The notes under the pieces are model-generated. The model was given only the letters and a program-made list of their open reading frames with translations. It made no database searches and was not told where the DNA came from. A program made the translations under genes and the position numbers. A stretch of DNA of 64,000 nucleotides from Polytrichum commune (Eukaryota > Streptophyta > Polytrichopsida > Polytrichales > Polytrichaceae). The DNA lies in NCBI GenBank assembly GCA_950295325.1, contig OX485807.1:10813001-10877000 (forward strand), read 5' to 3'. Positions 22,095-34,930 of the stretch are shown one piece after another; positions within the stretch are counted from its first letter, which is position 1; each line of letters begins with the position of its first letter.

Positions 22095-24661
22095 TGGTTT
22101 TTTTCTCTTTATAATCTCACTTTCTGGTGGGTTGGTTCTATCAAGTTGCTGGTTTAGAATCGATAAGTTTTTTTTTTATCATGGCTATGTCATACAAGTA
22201 CCCAGTTTTTGTTTATTTCCATTGCATTTGTAACATGTTTTTTGTTTTTTGTTTCATATTTTTCGGGTCCAAAGGATGTAATACTAGGAATGTCTAATGG
22301 ATTAACACGGCTCCATTTTGTTATAGTGCGGCTTTCGGATGGGGAGTTGAAGCTCAAGCTTCACGACCTTGCTATTAAGGAGAGCGTGCCAAGGGCTTCT
22401 CGTCTTAAGAAGCTAAAATGGCAACCAAAACAGAAGGGTCGTCTCTTTATTCCCCTCTGCCGAATGATGCCTCTTCCTGTTATGAGACCGTACCTCAAGA
22501 ACGACGTGTCCCAACTCGCCACTCATTTTATGTCAAATGGCTATATGGAGGGGAATGGTCTTTTTTATGTCGCACTCCAAGACAACCATGGCCACACCAA
22601 TGACGTGACCCCGACTGTGGTGTTCAAGTGGTCAATGGAGTGGAAGGAGGTGAATGAAGAGTTCGAGAAGAAACTTCTTGCAGATGAGGACTTGAAGATT
22701 TTCTCTAATAAAATGTTTATGGTTTGGGATGGTAACCATAGGCTGCAGGCATGGATGCCAATAATTGAGCAATTTCATACGCATGATATCAATTGGCATT
22801 TCTGTGTTGAGGGTGTTATCCTTGACCCAAAGGGAGACGTACCATCAGTAATAGCTGCTCTTCATGAAGTGAATTGGTAAGATCTTCATCCTTGATTTGC
22901 TGTGCACCATTTTGGGTCTCATGCATATCTCTAATGGTTATTTTGGGTTTGCAAGAAGAATAAAAAATCTCACGTCACTACTAATCTAGTTCACAAGTTA
23001 TTTCGCATTCAAAATATTGCCCCACAGCCACTGTCGTACTTTGAGGGGTTGGTATCTCCGACTGTTTTGGAGGCTGCAAGGAAAAAACAGGCTGGAAAAA
23101 ATCGAACATGGTTCACCCTTACCGTTGAAGGTCTCAATGCGGTCCTTTACCAGGTAATGTCAAGCTCAAATGTTATACTGTCTGCTTACCTTCGGAAAAT
23201 TAATTCATGTATCTAACTTAATTGTTTGAACTACAGCAAGAGATTGCGGAAGCTGCACATGCTGCAGAAGACAAATACAAGATGAAGAACCCAGATTCTA
23301 GCAATTGGACAGATCGTAATGCAGAGGAATTGGCTAGGAAAGCTGTTAAGAGGTGGAGGATAAGCTTGTGTCTGAGCTCAGGAAACATTTGCCTGTTGCG
23401 GATCCCAAGCTCACTCCTGCTTTCCTACAAGAAGTAAAGGCTCACTACGAGAAGTTCGATGAACCTGAAATGCTACAGGAAAAACTTTATATGCTTGCAA
23501 CTTCCGCTATGCCTCCAAGGATGATGGTTAAGTGGCTCCAGAGGTGGAACTCCTCTGCGTCAATTCGGGATGCTCATCGCTTTCCCAAGGCTAGCTTCGC
23601 CGATTCCAAGTTCCCGGATTGGCTCAATCGGGCAACGTGGTGGGCACATGTTAGTAATCATCTTAGCATTCATGTTTTCATTTCAGTAACCCCTATAAGA
23701 TAATATCTAGTTTCTCATACATTTGTTGTGTGCATGTGCTCAGATAGCTGTGGAGGCAGACGAGCTCTTCTCAGGTGTTCTCACTGACCTTGGGGAAATA
23801 ATTGACTACAATCCTGATGGCGAAGATCCGATTTTGACGATCTTCGATTACGTCGAAGCAATGAGGTGTCAGCTTTGGGATATTGCATTTTTCATTGAGT
23901 TAGGTGGAGATAACTGTGCTCACAAAAACAACCCCCCTGATAAACAACCTTTCTTTGTTCAAGCTGTCCGCAGGGTTCTTTACAGGTATTTTCGGTATGT
24001 TCTCCTGCCCAGGAAGGCCATCTCAAAGGTTCCACCTTTCTTCCCAAACTACCTGGATATCGAGAGTGTAGATTCCATGTTCACTCCCGCAATAATAAAA
24101 TCCTGGGATCCAATTCACTTTCAGCAGTGCGGGTGGTCTTTGGACTGTCCGTTAAAGAAGCCTCCTCCCTTTGACATCGCACTTAGGGAATCCATCCAAC
24201 CTCTCCTACCTTCTCCCGCTGCATCAGTTCCAGGCACAGAGTCTCCCATACCCCCCAAGGGTGGCTCCTCCAAAAGTAAAATGGCCTCTAAAGGGAGTAG
24301 GCCTCGGGGATCCAAGCGAAAGGCAGCCGATTTGGTTGAGGAGACAATGGATGACGATATTCGGGTAACATGTATTGATATTGGTGATCCACACACTGAC
24401 CATCCCGACCCTGTCAGCTCCAATCCTCCCCTGGCACCTGTTCCTAAGCGTCTTCAACTTGCAGCTTCTGGTCAATCCAAGCCAATCACATTCGTTCCAC
24501 CTGCGGTGAAGGCAATGTCGTCATCCGAGGCATGCACGTCCTCATCTACTTCTCCTAAGGTTCTTATACTCAATGACTCCTTCGACAAGATGTTGGAATA
24601 TAAGGGGAAACACAACAGATTTCCGTCATCGTACGAAAAAATGGTTGCATTTCTAAATGAG

Positions 24662-26191
24662 GTACATAACAATCTTCATTAACCTTCATTTCGGCTTGGT
24701 TTTTTGGAAACAAAGTTTCTAGGTTCTAGGTTCTAGTTTCATTGTGCTCACAATTACGTTCGGAAATATAGATTGTTTTTTTTTTGTGACCTTAAATGAG
24801 TTCTATGATATTGGTTTAGGCTTGCTTGCTGGTTTAAGGATGGTTGCTGGGTTAGGCTTCATTGTAGTCAATGAAGTTCTTCCAGTCTTCTGGTTTAGGC
24901 TAGGCATGCTTTCTGGTTAAGGCTAGAATGTTTGATTATGGCCCCACAGTTAGATACCAAAATTTGAGTGAATGAGATATTTGACTTTGATTATGTCTTT
25001 AGAGGTTTCTGGTTTGGGGGAGGTGGTTGATTTATGTGATTACACTTAGATTCTGAAATTCAGTTGGTTGAGGTTTGACCTGACATTAGCACTTAAGGAT
25101 TGTTGGTTTAGGCTGTGATGCTTGTTTAGATATGGGTGCTCCAGGGGGTGCCGGCAACAGCATCCTCCCTGGAGCTGGTTTTTTTCCAAAAACTTAGATT
25201 CTGAAATTCAGTTATTTAATGTTTGACCTCACATTAGCACTTAAGGCTTGCTGGTTTAGGCTCCCTGGAGTTTATTGTTTTTGTTTATAGTGTCATTTGG
25301 AGGCAGCTAGTTTGACACTTAGATTATGTATTCTTGGGATTTGCAAGTAATATTGGGTTCTATAATTTCTTAGAGGATGTTTGTTTAGGATGAAATATAT
25401 GATTATGGCCTCTCAGTTAGATATCAGAATTTGAGTTTGTGTGATATTTGACTTTCATTTTGTCTTTATGGGTTTCTGGTTTATGGGAGTGGGTTCATTT
25501 ATCTTATTAGACTTATATTCTGAAATTCAGTTATTTAAGGTTTGTCCCCACATTAGCACTTAAGGCTTGTTGGTTTAGGCTCTCTAGAGCTGGTTTTTTT
25601 GGTTTATTGTGTCATTTTGGGGCAGCTGGTTTGACACTTAGATTATGTATTCTTGGGATTTGCAAGTAATATTGGGTTCTATAATTTCTTAAAGGGTGCT
25701 GGATTAGGCTACAATGTTTGATTATGGCCTCACAGTTAGATATCTGAATTTAAGTGTGTGTGATATTTGACTTTCATTATGTGTTTCTGGGTGGCTGGTT
25801 AAGGGTAGGGGGTTGATTTCATATGGATGCAGCTGGTTTGACACTTAGATTCTGAAATTTTGGATTTTGCAAGTAGTATTGGCTTCTTTATTTTCTTAGA
25901 GGGTGCTGCATTAGGCTAGAATGTTTGATTATGGCCTCATAGTTAGATATCAGAATTTGAGTGTGTGTGATATTTTCTGGTCTGCAGGTTTAGGCTACCT
26001 ATGCTTGCTGTACACTTTCTGGTTTAGGCTAGTATTGCTCAAAGTTCTCATAGGCTGGATGTTTTTTTATTTGAGTTTGCTCTCGCTCTAGAACTTTCTG
26101 GTTTAGGCAATGGGCTTGCTTAATGGCATTATAACCACTTCACATTCATTTCACAAATTCAATCTATACTTAATGTTTTTTTGTATCAAAG
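24662..26191 (+). other. Intron 5 of polyprotein C with CTGGTTTAGGC repeats and one hairpin
   Basis: The 1.5-kb intron contains one more copy of the element C hairpin (25138-25175) and many degenerate copies of CTGGTTTAGGCT, together with GATTATGGCCTCACAGTTAGATATCAGAATTTGAG-type words shared with intron 1 (quoted only in part). It appears to be built from the same repeat unit as the main array. Confidence 0.65.
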
Positions 26192-27517
26192 GTTGGAGCA
26201 TCCAGGGAATTCTTCTTCTCAGGCCAGGTGTCCAAGAAGGCTGCGGTGGACCTCATTATTGCAGAGTATCCGGATGGTTTACCTGTCCCAGGTGTTTCAG
26301 AATTCCCAGCGCAAGTTCCATCTTGGAATAAGCAGGTGCAGAACTTTATCAAGTTCACCATTGGCTTCTGTCAAGGCTACCTTCACGACGACGGGGCATT
26401 GCTCCTATTTATTCCTGACAGCGTGCAAATCAAGAAGGAGGTCTTGAGCTTTCTCTACAACAACAATCTCGAGGTTAAGGAGGAATGGACCATCGTCAAT
26501 TCCCTCCACCTCACTCACCCTATGCACAACTCCAAGCGGGTAAGTATTTCAAATATTTTTCCGCTCTTTAACTTATTATTCCTTCCTGATTTGCATTGCA
26601 TTGCATTGCTAACAACTCGGCGCCTATTGTTCATGTCCAGACGCTGAAATTCAAAGCGATCGTGCTTGCTCGGTCTTTCTCCACACCTTTGGTTAGGGAA
26701 CCAAAAGCTTTTGTCATTACTTCTAGTGACGAATTTGACGAGGTTGACCTTGCAAGTGATGACGTCCTTTTCAACATTGTCACCGCTGATACTGCACTCA
26801 AGCACAAGGACAATGACAAATTCTGGAGGGGCCTTAAGGAGAAGGCAGTGTCCCTGCTCCAGCTTCTAATAAGTGGCCTCAGCCCACCCGGAGGGATTAT
26901 ATGTGACCTCACTGCTGGAACAGGTATCAGTAAGTTGTTCAACATTCATATGGCACCTTACTTACGCAATTCAATCACATTCGACTAATTCGGTTGTTTC
27001 TGTCTTTATAGGTGCCTCGGTTCTTGCAGCACAATCTTCTAACATGGCAATTGTGGCACTTGAGGGAGATAAGGAATTGTACGAAGAACTCCTCATGCCA
27101 CTTCAGGTCGCAACTTCGGAACGTCACGGGGTCGATCCAACCTACTTTGTAGACCTTGACAACGACGATGATACCGTCCCTCAACAGGGTGCAGTTAGTC
27201 TATGTGAGTAAGTCTTTTGTCATTTTCAACTTCTTTTTCGAATATGTTGCATTTATTTTGAATGATCCTAACAATCATTATTTTTCATTTCTTGGTGTAG
27301 TCTGATGATTCAAGGCCTGCGCTTTCTAGACTACAACTCACCTCCTATTTCTAGCATGCGACTTCCTTGTTATGCAGAGGATATGGCAGTAGCTTATGCC
27401 AAAGACTCCTCCCATAGTTCTAGTGCCTCTTCTAGTCCACGTGTGAAATACGATCCTAGAGTACTAAGATTTATAGATCAAAGTGCTTCGGAGAGTGAGG
27501 ATGAATTTATTCCCTGA

Positions 27518-28205
27518 ACTCCATTTTGTATTGGATTGTTTTATTTATGTTATTTTGATTTCCGACTCAAGTCTCATAAGTTTTGGCTACTTATGCTTGC
27601 TGGTTTAGGCTCCTGGGCAGTCAATTAAGTTCTTACAGGCCGCTGGTTTAGGCAAGGGATGCTTCCTGGTTTAGGCTTGTGATGCTTGCTGGTTTAGACT
27701 AGTTATGCTTATTGGTTTTGGCTACTTATGCTTGTTGGTTTAGGCTTCTTGGCAGTCAATTAAGTTAATTAAGCTGGTTGCGGCTGGGATACTTGTTGGT
27801 TTAGGCAAGGGATGCTTCCTGGTTTAGGCTTGTGATGCTTGCTGGTTTAGACTAGTTATGCTTATTGGTTTTGGCTACTTATGCTTGTTGGTTTAGGCTT
27901 CTTGGCAGTCAATTAAGTTAATTAAGCTGGTTGCGGCTGGGATACTTGTTGGTTTAGGCTAAGGATGCTTCCTGGATTGGGCTAGTGATGTTTACTGGTT
28001 AAGGCTAGGGATGCTTGCTGGTTTAGGCTATTGATGCTTATTGTTTTAGGCTTCTGGGCAGTCAATGAAGGTCTTCCATTCGGCTGGTTTAGACTATGTA
28101 TGCTTGTTGGTTTAGGCTTGCGATGCTTACTGGTTTAGGGTAGGCATGATTGTTGGTTTAGGCTTCTGGGCAGTCAATGAAGTTCTTCCAGTCTGCTGGT
28201 TTAGG
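27518..28205. repeat. CTGGTTTAGGC-rich tandem repeats after polyprotein C
   Basis: The 3' flank of the polyprotein gene is made of degenerate units around GCTGGTTTAGGCT and CAGTCAATTAAG. One 153-bp block is duplicated almost exactly (the word AAGGGATGCTTCCTGG at about 27654 and 27807). The motif is not palindromic. No coding potential. Confidence 0.75.
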
Positions 28206-28389
28206 TTCTAATTGGTTCACTATTTGGCTACGTTCACACCATTCCACGATATTGGGCCCAAATAGTGCTGACGTCAGCCCTAATTTATTTCTATTTCAAC
28301 GGAATTGGGCTCCCTTTTCAAAAAATATTTATAGTAATATACCCTAAACCCACGGTAATACACCCACTTTCTGTCATAATTTATACCAG

Positions 28390-28421
28390 AAATTTCTGCT
28401 CTCCGTTCTACGCTCACATAC
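28390..28421 (-). repeat. Right terminal inverted repeat of element C
   Basis: The reverse complement matches 13187-13218 at 27 of 32 positions. Nine bases farther out begins the second copy of the 12-bp direct repeat. Confidence 0.75.
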
Positions 28422-28430
28422 TTGAGTTTT

Positions 28431-28442
28431 CCTCTCGCCACC
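28431..28442. repeat. Right copy of 12-bp direct repeat (candidate target-site duplication of element C)
   Basis: CCTCTCGCCACC is identical to 13164-13175. It lies 35 bp upstream of the accessory gene start codon, so element C would have landed in that gene's promoter or leader. Confidence 0.65.
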
Positions 28443-28476
28443 TGCCTCCCCTTCCCGCGACGTCACGGACTTCCAA

Positions 28477-29369
28477 ATGCCATCCCTCTACCAGTTCTCG
28501 GCGGTCGACGCGGCCTCGGCCGTGGATTACTCCCGCGACGTCGGCATCGACGACGGCGTCGTCAACAGCCCGCCCCCCGCACTTGTCGCCCGCGCCTACG
28601 CCCCGTCGCCCTCCCCCCTCTCCAAGGAGAAACGGACGCTCGTTCGTTTGGGGCACCTCTCGCCCTCTAAGGACGACGGCGTCGCTCGTCGCGGGCCGAG
28701 CCGGCGTCTCCGCATGGAAGGCCCCCGTTGCCACACCTCCCCCGCCGACTCCGTTCCTCCCCCCGCAACGTCCTCCGCCATCGTGGGCCCTCCACGCCTC
28801 GACTCCCCCCCGCCACTCACCAATACAATAGTTCCATCGGCTCCGGATGCTCCCGTCGACGCCCCCCTCGTTCCCACCGTTCCCCGCATGGACGTCCCCA
28901 AAGCCAAGGTGCCCTCCTCAACCCTAAACCCCTTTCCCGCTTTTGCTTCCCTTGTCTTCCGTTTGCGTGCTGTTCTCTTTACGAGCGCCCATCCCAAACC
29001 GCCCTCATTATTTTCCCCACTCCATTCCTATTCTTATCTTCCTATGACGTTGTTTCGCAGGTGGCTACCCGCTCGCTTGGTGCCCGGCCCTCCTCCACGT
29101 CCTCCTTGGATAGGCACACCCTCAAGGCCGCATCTTCCGAGTCCGATCGTTGTCTGGCCCTCCGGAGAAGCGCAAGACGTTCCCTTTCGCAAACACCCTC
29201 GCATTCTACTTATAATACCACCTCTTACAATTCGGGAGCGCGTCCTGAAACATGCAAGAACGACACATATTCCTGTCCAGGCAACACACAAGGATACAGT
29301 CGTGGGCCTGAGATTTTTAGAGCCATGGAGGCCGCCAAAAAAAAGGACTTAGCCGCAAAAAAAAAATAG
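28477..29369 (+). CDS. Accessory gene of element A, unknown family
   Basis: Two exons join in phase 0: 28477-28908 (donor AAG|GTGCCC) and 29061-29369 (acceptor TTTCGCAG), about 246 codons. The product shares with the gene at 44757-43939 an N-terminal block (DAASAVDYS, GVVNSPPP, PSPSPL, RRLRM) and a C-terminal block (TSYNSG, QGYSRGPEIFRAMEAA, Lys-rich tail). The middle is Pro/Ser-rich and looks disordered; the basic tail could bind nucleic acid or act in nuclear entry. No known domain is recognised. A type-A palindrome lies in exon 1, tying the gene to element A although 15 kb of element C now separates it from the polyprotein. The frame is intact, but its promoter may have been displaced by element C. 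Confidence 0.7.
28630..28649. repeat. Type-A palindrome, one arm degenerate, inside accessory gene exon
   Basis: AAACGGACGCTCGTTCGTTT keeps the right arm of the consensus and differs in the left arm and outer bases. It is read as part of RTLVRLG. It is the only type-A site right of element C that I found. Confidence 0.6.
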
Positions 29370-32300
29370 TGGGTCGGACTAGTGTGACTAGAAGCGTACT
29401 AGTGGGACGGACTCCCTAAATGGGCTTAGGTGTAGAACATATTTAAGTGCTTACTTTCTATGCTATTGCAAGTTACTCAAGACATTGATGGTATTTCCAT
29501 TATAATTGTATTTCAATCCCAATTAATTCATTCAACTTCCATTCATTCTTCGCATCTTCCCTTCCATTCATAACGAGTTGTCATTTCATACGCAACTATT
29601 TTCATGTATGCCTCACATTTTTGTTCACTTCCATGCCTTTATGTATAATAATAGTAGCATACCATTATACATATGGGATTTTTAGTCGTCATTACCGGTC
29701 CAATTTTGAAATGTGCATCCTTATATAGTCTCATAATCAACAAAAAGTCTCCAAATACCGAATATAGTGTTATCCATAATGATTATGATAAAAAATAAAT
29801 TATTTGTGATCCTTACCTAAATCAATCCCTATAATTTGAAATGTACAACATTTCCGAGCATAATGACACTAGGATTGATTTTGGCGCAAACTTGTAATTG
29901 ACAGAATTTGAAAAAACACTTTCTTTCCATACAATGTCCAAGGGGTAAGACTAAGATGCGTTCAAATCTTCTTTCGATTACCAACGAAACCCACCTAATA
30001 TTTAATTTTTATTCAAACAAAAATAATTATATTTAGATGCTTAAGGGATAGTGGGGACGGCTTGGGCATGTCACTCTATAGGATTTTTGTGCACCATGTT
30101 CTGCGGAGGGGTATTTGTCTAAGGGCTACTTACCTCCAAAGCACAAATTGAAACCTCCTTATAATTACTGAATTCTCTAAAATGGCATGTTTCTTTTGCA
30201 TCGTACCATTACTTATACTGCCCATGTCATTGTAATTTTTTGTAGTCTACATTCACTTTAATTAAACAAAATTAATTAAAAGTGTATGTTAATTAAAAAA
30301 AAGTGTAAAATATACATACTATTACAAAAACTAAGTGGAAAAATTTATCATATAGGTGAAAAACTTGTGCTTACCAAAACAAATTTTAACTTGTGCAAAA
30401 TATGAATATTGTTAACTACATCACAGAAGAACAAGTGTGATAACATGATGCATATCATTCCAAGACCATAACCTGAATGATATCATATAATTGCAAGTGA
30501 TGAAGAACACAAGGATACTTAAGCATAATGCAGTTTAAAATTTGCTTTAAAATTTGTAGTTTTACAGCACATAGAATGTAACCTTCACGCATCAAAAGAG
30601 AAGGCTTAGGGTGGAAACACAACAAGAGTCAGCGTGTGTTTACAAACACAACACTCGCTCCGTAAAAGTTTGACCCCCCTCCCAAAAAAAAAACCCACAA
30701 CCATTGCAGCTATGCAGATTTCTTGTGGTTCCCTTCAAATCTTTGCAAGTGGGTTGAGCATATGTAAAACAAAAAAAACTCGTGTTACCTTGTCGCATAC
30801 CTTAGTGTCTAATCATGCACCAAAAAACAAGCAATTTACAACCAAAAAAACATACATATGTCAAGACCTATAAGTAGGGGTTACCCATACTCACATGTTT
30901 TTCAATCATCCCTTGTTAGGCATGTGTACAAAATCGATCCTACTAAACATAAATCCTAGGAACCGTATGTTTAGCCCCTATAATATTATACAAAAAAGGA
31001 ATGGCCTACATTTTAAATCTATCTATCTTACTTGTAATGGGATTGTCTAATTTTAATGGACCCTTCATTATTTGGATTTTTTTTATAAATTTTATGTCAA
31101 ATGAATTTAATCCTCCCTATATTGTGTTGCACGTTTTTATTAAAATGCACTAAGTGAATTACCTAGGGGATGGCTAAGTGGTGAGAGGCGAGCAATGAGC
31201 AATGAGTTTGAATTAGCAACATTGTTAACTCAAAATTGGGTTTGGAGGGAAGAAACAAGATCTTGTTATACATTATTTTAATTTAATACTTGGGGCCCAA
31301 GATTGGATTTTACATTCTAGTCTAACTCACATATAATCTAAAGTGGAATATGCCTATTAATAAGAAAATAATTTTATAAATGTATTTGTTTCAACCCCAA
31401 TCAAATTAGGATTGGTACACATATGAAAACATGATTTGCATGTTGTAGACATTTTTAATAATCTTTTATGATAATTTCTATTCAAATGTTGTTGGAACTT
31501 TTGAATAAAAAATGAAACCTATGCTTATAGATCATAGACTCTAACTTGAAAGTCTAAAGGTAGTCCTATTCCATGACAATTCTAACATGGGTTAGGTTGA
31601 GCTCAAGTTGGCTGCAGGCTTTACTTGGGCTTTACTTATGATGGTATTGATTTGTGGTTGTTTGCAAGCCTACCCTTGCATAACGCCGTCATTCTGATTG
31701 TTTTTTAAGACTTAACTACCAATCAAAACACATGAAGATGCCGAGTGGTATGTCACCCTCATTATCCTTATCATTGGCATATGGGGAGCATTTGCACATG
31801 TACTAATTATACTGAGGTATTTGAACAATGATATATCCCCTGCCCACCCACGCATGCATGCAACAAAATATCCATCAAACACCTCACCCTACCCATCAAA
31901 TTGAAAATCACCATTTCCATGTCTTACCCACCTAAAAATCGTTACAAAGCCATATACTCAAGTACCAAAACCCACAAGTTGAATACTAAAAGAAGATTTT
32001 CATTCCAACTTCACTACCAAACTCAACGAGTTAGCCTCAAGTTTTGAAATAGTTTTGTATTTGCACATTGTCCATCCACCTTGAGGCTAACTTGAAATCC
32101 AATCAGAATCTAGTTTTTTAACTTTCCTATTTTGGGTTATTTTCCATCCACCCATAGGGTAGCTCAAAATTGAGTTACCCTGAACTTTTGAAGTGTTTCT
32201 ATTTGTGCATGTTGTCCATCCACCCCTAGGCTAACTCAAAATCAAGTCTCCACTTGAGAATGTTTTGGATTATCTACATGAGATTATTGGCATGTTTGTG

Positions 32301-34724
32301 TTTGTTGTAGTGTTCTTTGTTGAGTTTTCATATCCATTTGGAAGTTGTTTGTTGGTCCACTATTAATAACTCTCTTGTGATACTTGGAGGACTCATGCAA
32401 TCGCTGACACCACATTACACATGTGCAATTTGTTATCCATTTAGAAATATGGTAGAAGTTAAAACTGTTTGAAACATATGGTACCAATAAAAATAAAATA
32501 AAACTATCTTTTAATTAGAACCAAACCCCATATGAAAGGTTAAAATTTGAAAAATTACGTAATTGAGCAGTTGGTAAAATTCTATTCAAAAATTAATTAG
32601 CATCCAAACCAACACCTTTTGCTCACATTATGCATGTGGGTCCATTACCACACAGAGGTGTGAGCCCAAAACAATGCCCACATGTGTTGTTAACCCTTAA
32701 AAGTTTGTTAGGACTTGATTTTTAAATTATGATTGCTATTCAAAAACTAAAAAGAGTGCAAGCCTCGAGCTTGGATTGTATTTGAGTTAACGATGAATTA
32801 TCGTGCTCGTGTGTTGTGAAAGGGTTGGTGATTATTTAAATGAGATTAAAAGGATTTACGGGTAGGAACTTTAATGTTAGTGTTAGTAGGGTGAGCTGAG
32901 AGTTGTAAGGCTTGAGAGTTGGGTTGAATGCCCCAATTAGGGTAGAGGGTTGTTTAAATTAAACTAGGGAAATGTTCGAATTAGGCTCAGGGGGTGTTCA
33001 AACTAGGCAGGGGCAGCCTTGCGAGAGGAGAAGGAGCTGAGTTCTCGGAGTGGATGGGCCTCCGAGGAGGATAGGAGCGGCGAGCTCTCAGAGCGACCTC
33101 TCTCTCTACGCTGGGTGCCGGGGTGCTAGACTGGGAATTCTCCCAGCAATGGAGCTAGAGGATCCAGCCACCAAGGTTTGAACGATGGCGTAATCTGGTC
33201 AAGCCCTCGTACCCAGAAATTGGGCAGCAGGCTATGGGGGGAGCAAGGGAAAAAATCTGAAGTGAAGGATAAAATCTTCCGAGACTACCGGATGCTGAGC
33301 ACATTACGTTGGGTGAGATGCGCAATGTAGAATGCTGGTTGCTTAAATGTTCAGAGGTGAAGGGTTCGAGGGATGCAGATTTGATCAGCACTGAGGGCTG
33401 AAGTGAGAAATTCGGAAGAATGAGGGCGGCACCCAAATTTTCTACAGGCTATGCAATGTTAGACCAGGGAACTAGCAAGTCTGAACTAGGATGTTGATGC
33501 TTCATAATTCGCGGCCTAGCAGGCCTCTGTAATCCCCACCAGCCTAAATCGACGTTAACTGACAAACTCAATGCGGAGAACCCTGGAATGCTGGTCCAGC
33601 GGCCGAACCGCCGCAGAGGCCAATGCTGGGTTGAAGGAAAGGCTGGAGGAGGTCTCTGGGAGCCCCACGGGGCAGGGTTGCGGGGGCTGGCCAGCAGTTG
33701 GTCACAAGGATGCAGCAGGAGGGAGAACACAAAATGAGGTTTTGAACGGTTAACCTAGAAGACCAGATTAGGGGAAGGGGGTCTTGATTAGGCTTAGGAG
33801 GGGGGTGTGACTAGGATTAGAAAGGGGGGTTGATTAGGATTAGGGGGTAGGAACTTAGATTGATTTAGTGAAGAAGTAGGGAGATTAGTGGAAGGGGTGG
33901 ACAACTCATATGTGAGTGGTTCTACCCGAGGCAGTGTGTGTGGTTTTCTTGTGAAGGCTTAGAGTATTTTTAAATACTTATGGCTTGACTTGTTATGGAA
34001 TAAACTGGGTTGGACATTGGTGTCATTGATGTGATTGAGGCTTGGAGGCAACACCTAGGCACTACCGTATGGGATCAGAGTATATGTGAGCTTTGGGCTT
34101 TCACCTGGATTACGACGCTAAAGGGTGAGAGTTTAGGGTTGACAGGAGGTGACTCTATTTGTTAAGTTCCAACCACATATGACAAACATAGAGTAATCTT
34201 TTTAATGTTACACATCTAAAAATTGTTCCAAATCTTATCAATGACTAGATTTACACGGTATCTATTACGTAGGAAAAGATGGTAACCAAACATGGCTATG
34301 TTACCCTTGAAGTGATGAATCCTGGTAGAATCTACCCTCAGGGGAAATAGTCTACAAAGTTGTGACTATTTCCTCCCAATTTAATTATTGTATTGGACTA
34401 ATTTGGGATATCTCACGCTCACTTTGGAATGAAGTCAACTTCAAAGAAAGATAATGAGCTAGAAGTGGTTCCTAGAATTCCAACGACAACATACATGAAC
34501 ATAAATCAAATTTTAGCAAATGCCTTCCTATGTGGAGGAGTGTCATTTAATGAACGTAAATACCAATGGCGATTTGCTATCGCCTACTTTCGTACCAATC
34601 GAATATCTGTAATGAGAATTTCACATTTTTTGGTAGTAGTGTGTTCAAGGATATTTCACAAAATTTTGTTTTCAGTACTATTTAATTCTACATAACATGC
34701 AAAATTAATCGTACCTAGGAAAAA

Positions 34725-34930
34725 TAGCCCTAGTACCAACATAGTACATGATTGTACTGTTGACCCAAATAATGACTAGGATGTACAAAGATTCTCTCGC
34801 CTTGGTAAATCCATCAAATGTCGAACTTATTTGACTGGTATCAAAAGTTACAGTTTTGATACCCACATGTACGTTCTTTGATGCCAATATCGATATTGAT
34901 TGTTGCGACCATGCATTCACCTAATATATA
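34725..34930. repeat. Dispersed repeat, copy 1 (partner at 63215-63430)
   Basis: The order of words TAGTAYCAA, TGACCC, TACAAAGATTCTCTC, CTTG, CCACATGTA, TTCTTTGAT and ACCATGCATTCACCTA is shared with 63215-63430 in the same orientation, with many substitutions. It is noncoding; the family is unknown. Confidence 0.65.

Larger units (their letters stand above)
18608..27517 (+). pseudogene. Element C polyprotein: ParB-like + amino-methyltransferase-like, one frameshift
   Basis: Nine exons fit GT-AG rules and phase: 18608-18947, 22327-22868, 22956-23153, 23237-23649, 23744-24661, 26192-26539, 26641-26923, 27012-27207, 27301-27517. The sum is one base short of 1,152 codons, matching a single 1-bp loss near 23351. 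The exon 2 end uses a weak GTGAAT donor because the better GTAAGA eight bases on would create a stop. Domains: a basic then acidic start; MVWDGNHRLQAW (about residue 248), like the ParB/Srx GERR box; a Ser/Lys-rich linker; then VDLIIAEYPDG (position of DPPY), GALLLFIPD, EEWTIVNS and PPGGIICDLTAGTGASVLAA (motif I, about 1009) with VALEGDKELYEELL after it. Order IV then I is that of beta-class amino-methyltransferases. Loss of DPPY suggests weak or no catalysis. ParB-methylase fusions are known from phages and bacteria. Confidence 0.75.
13176..28430. mobile_element. Element C: MULE-type transposon nested in element A
   Basis: About 15.3 kb lies between the two 12-bp direct repeats. Contents in order: a small decayed acidic gene (+), a MULE/SWIM transposase (-), a divergent promoter, and a ParB/methyltransferase polyprotein gene (+) whose first intron holds the hairpin array. 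I see no type-A palindrome inside, although they occur on both sides (up to 12114 and at 28630). The insertion separates the polyprotein of element A from its accessory gene, which are adjacent in element B. The nested insertion is inferred from ends, motif distribution and synteny together. Confidence 0.8.

Noticed and set aside
22051-22326. Translation start at 22051 or 22209 for the ParB-like part of element C
   Set aside because: The acceptor TTATAG at 22326 joins in phase to the exon at 18608-18947, and the upstream codons are repeat-derived.
33155-33753. Three overlapping frames of 60-93 codons in a GC-richer island
   Set aside because: Frames on both strands overlap, with no domain, splice context or homology inside the window.
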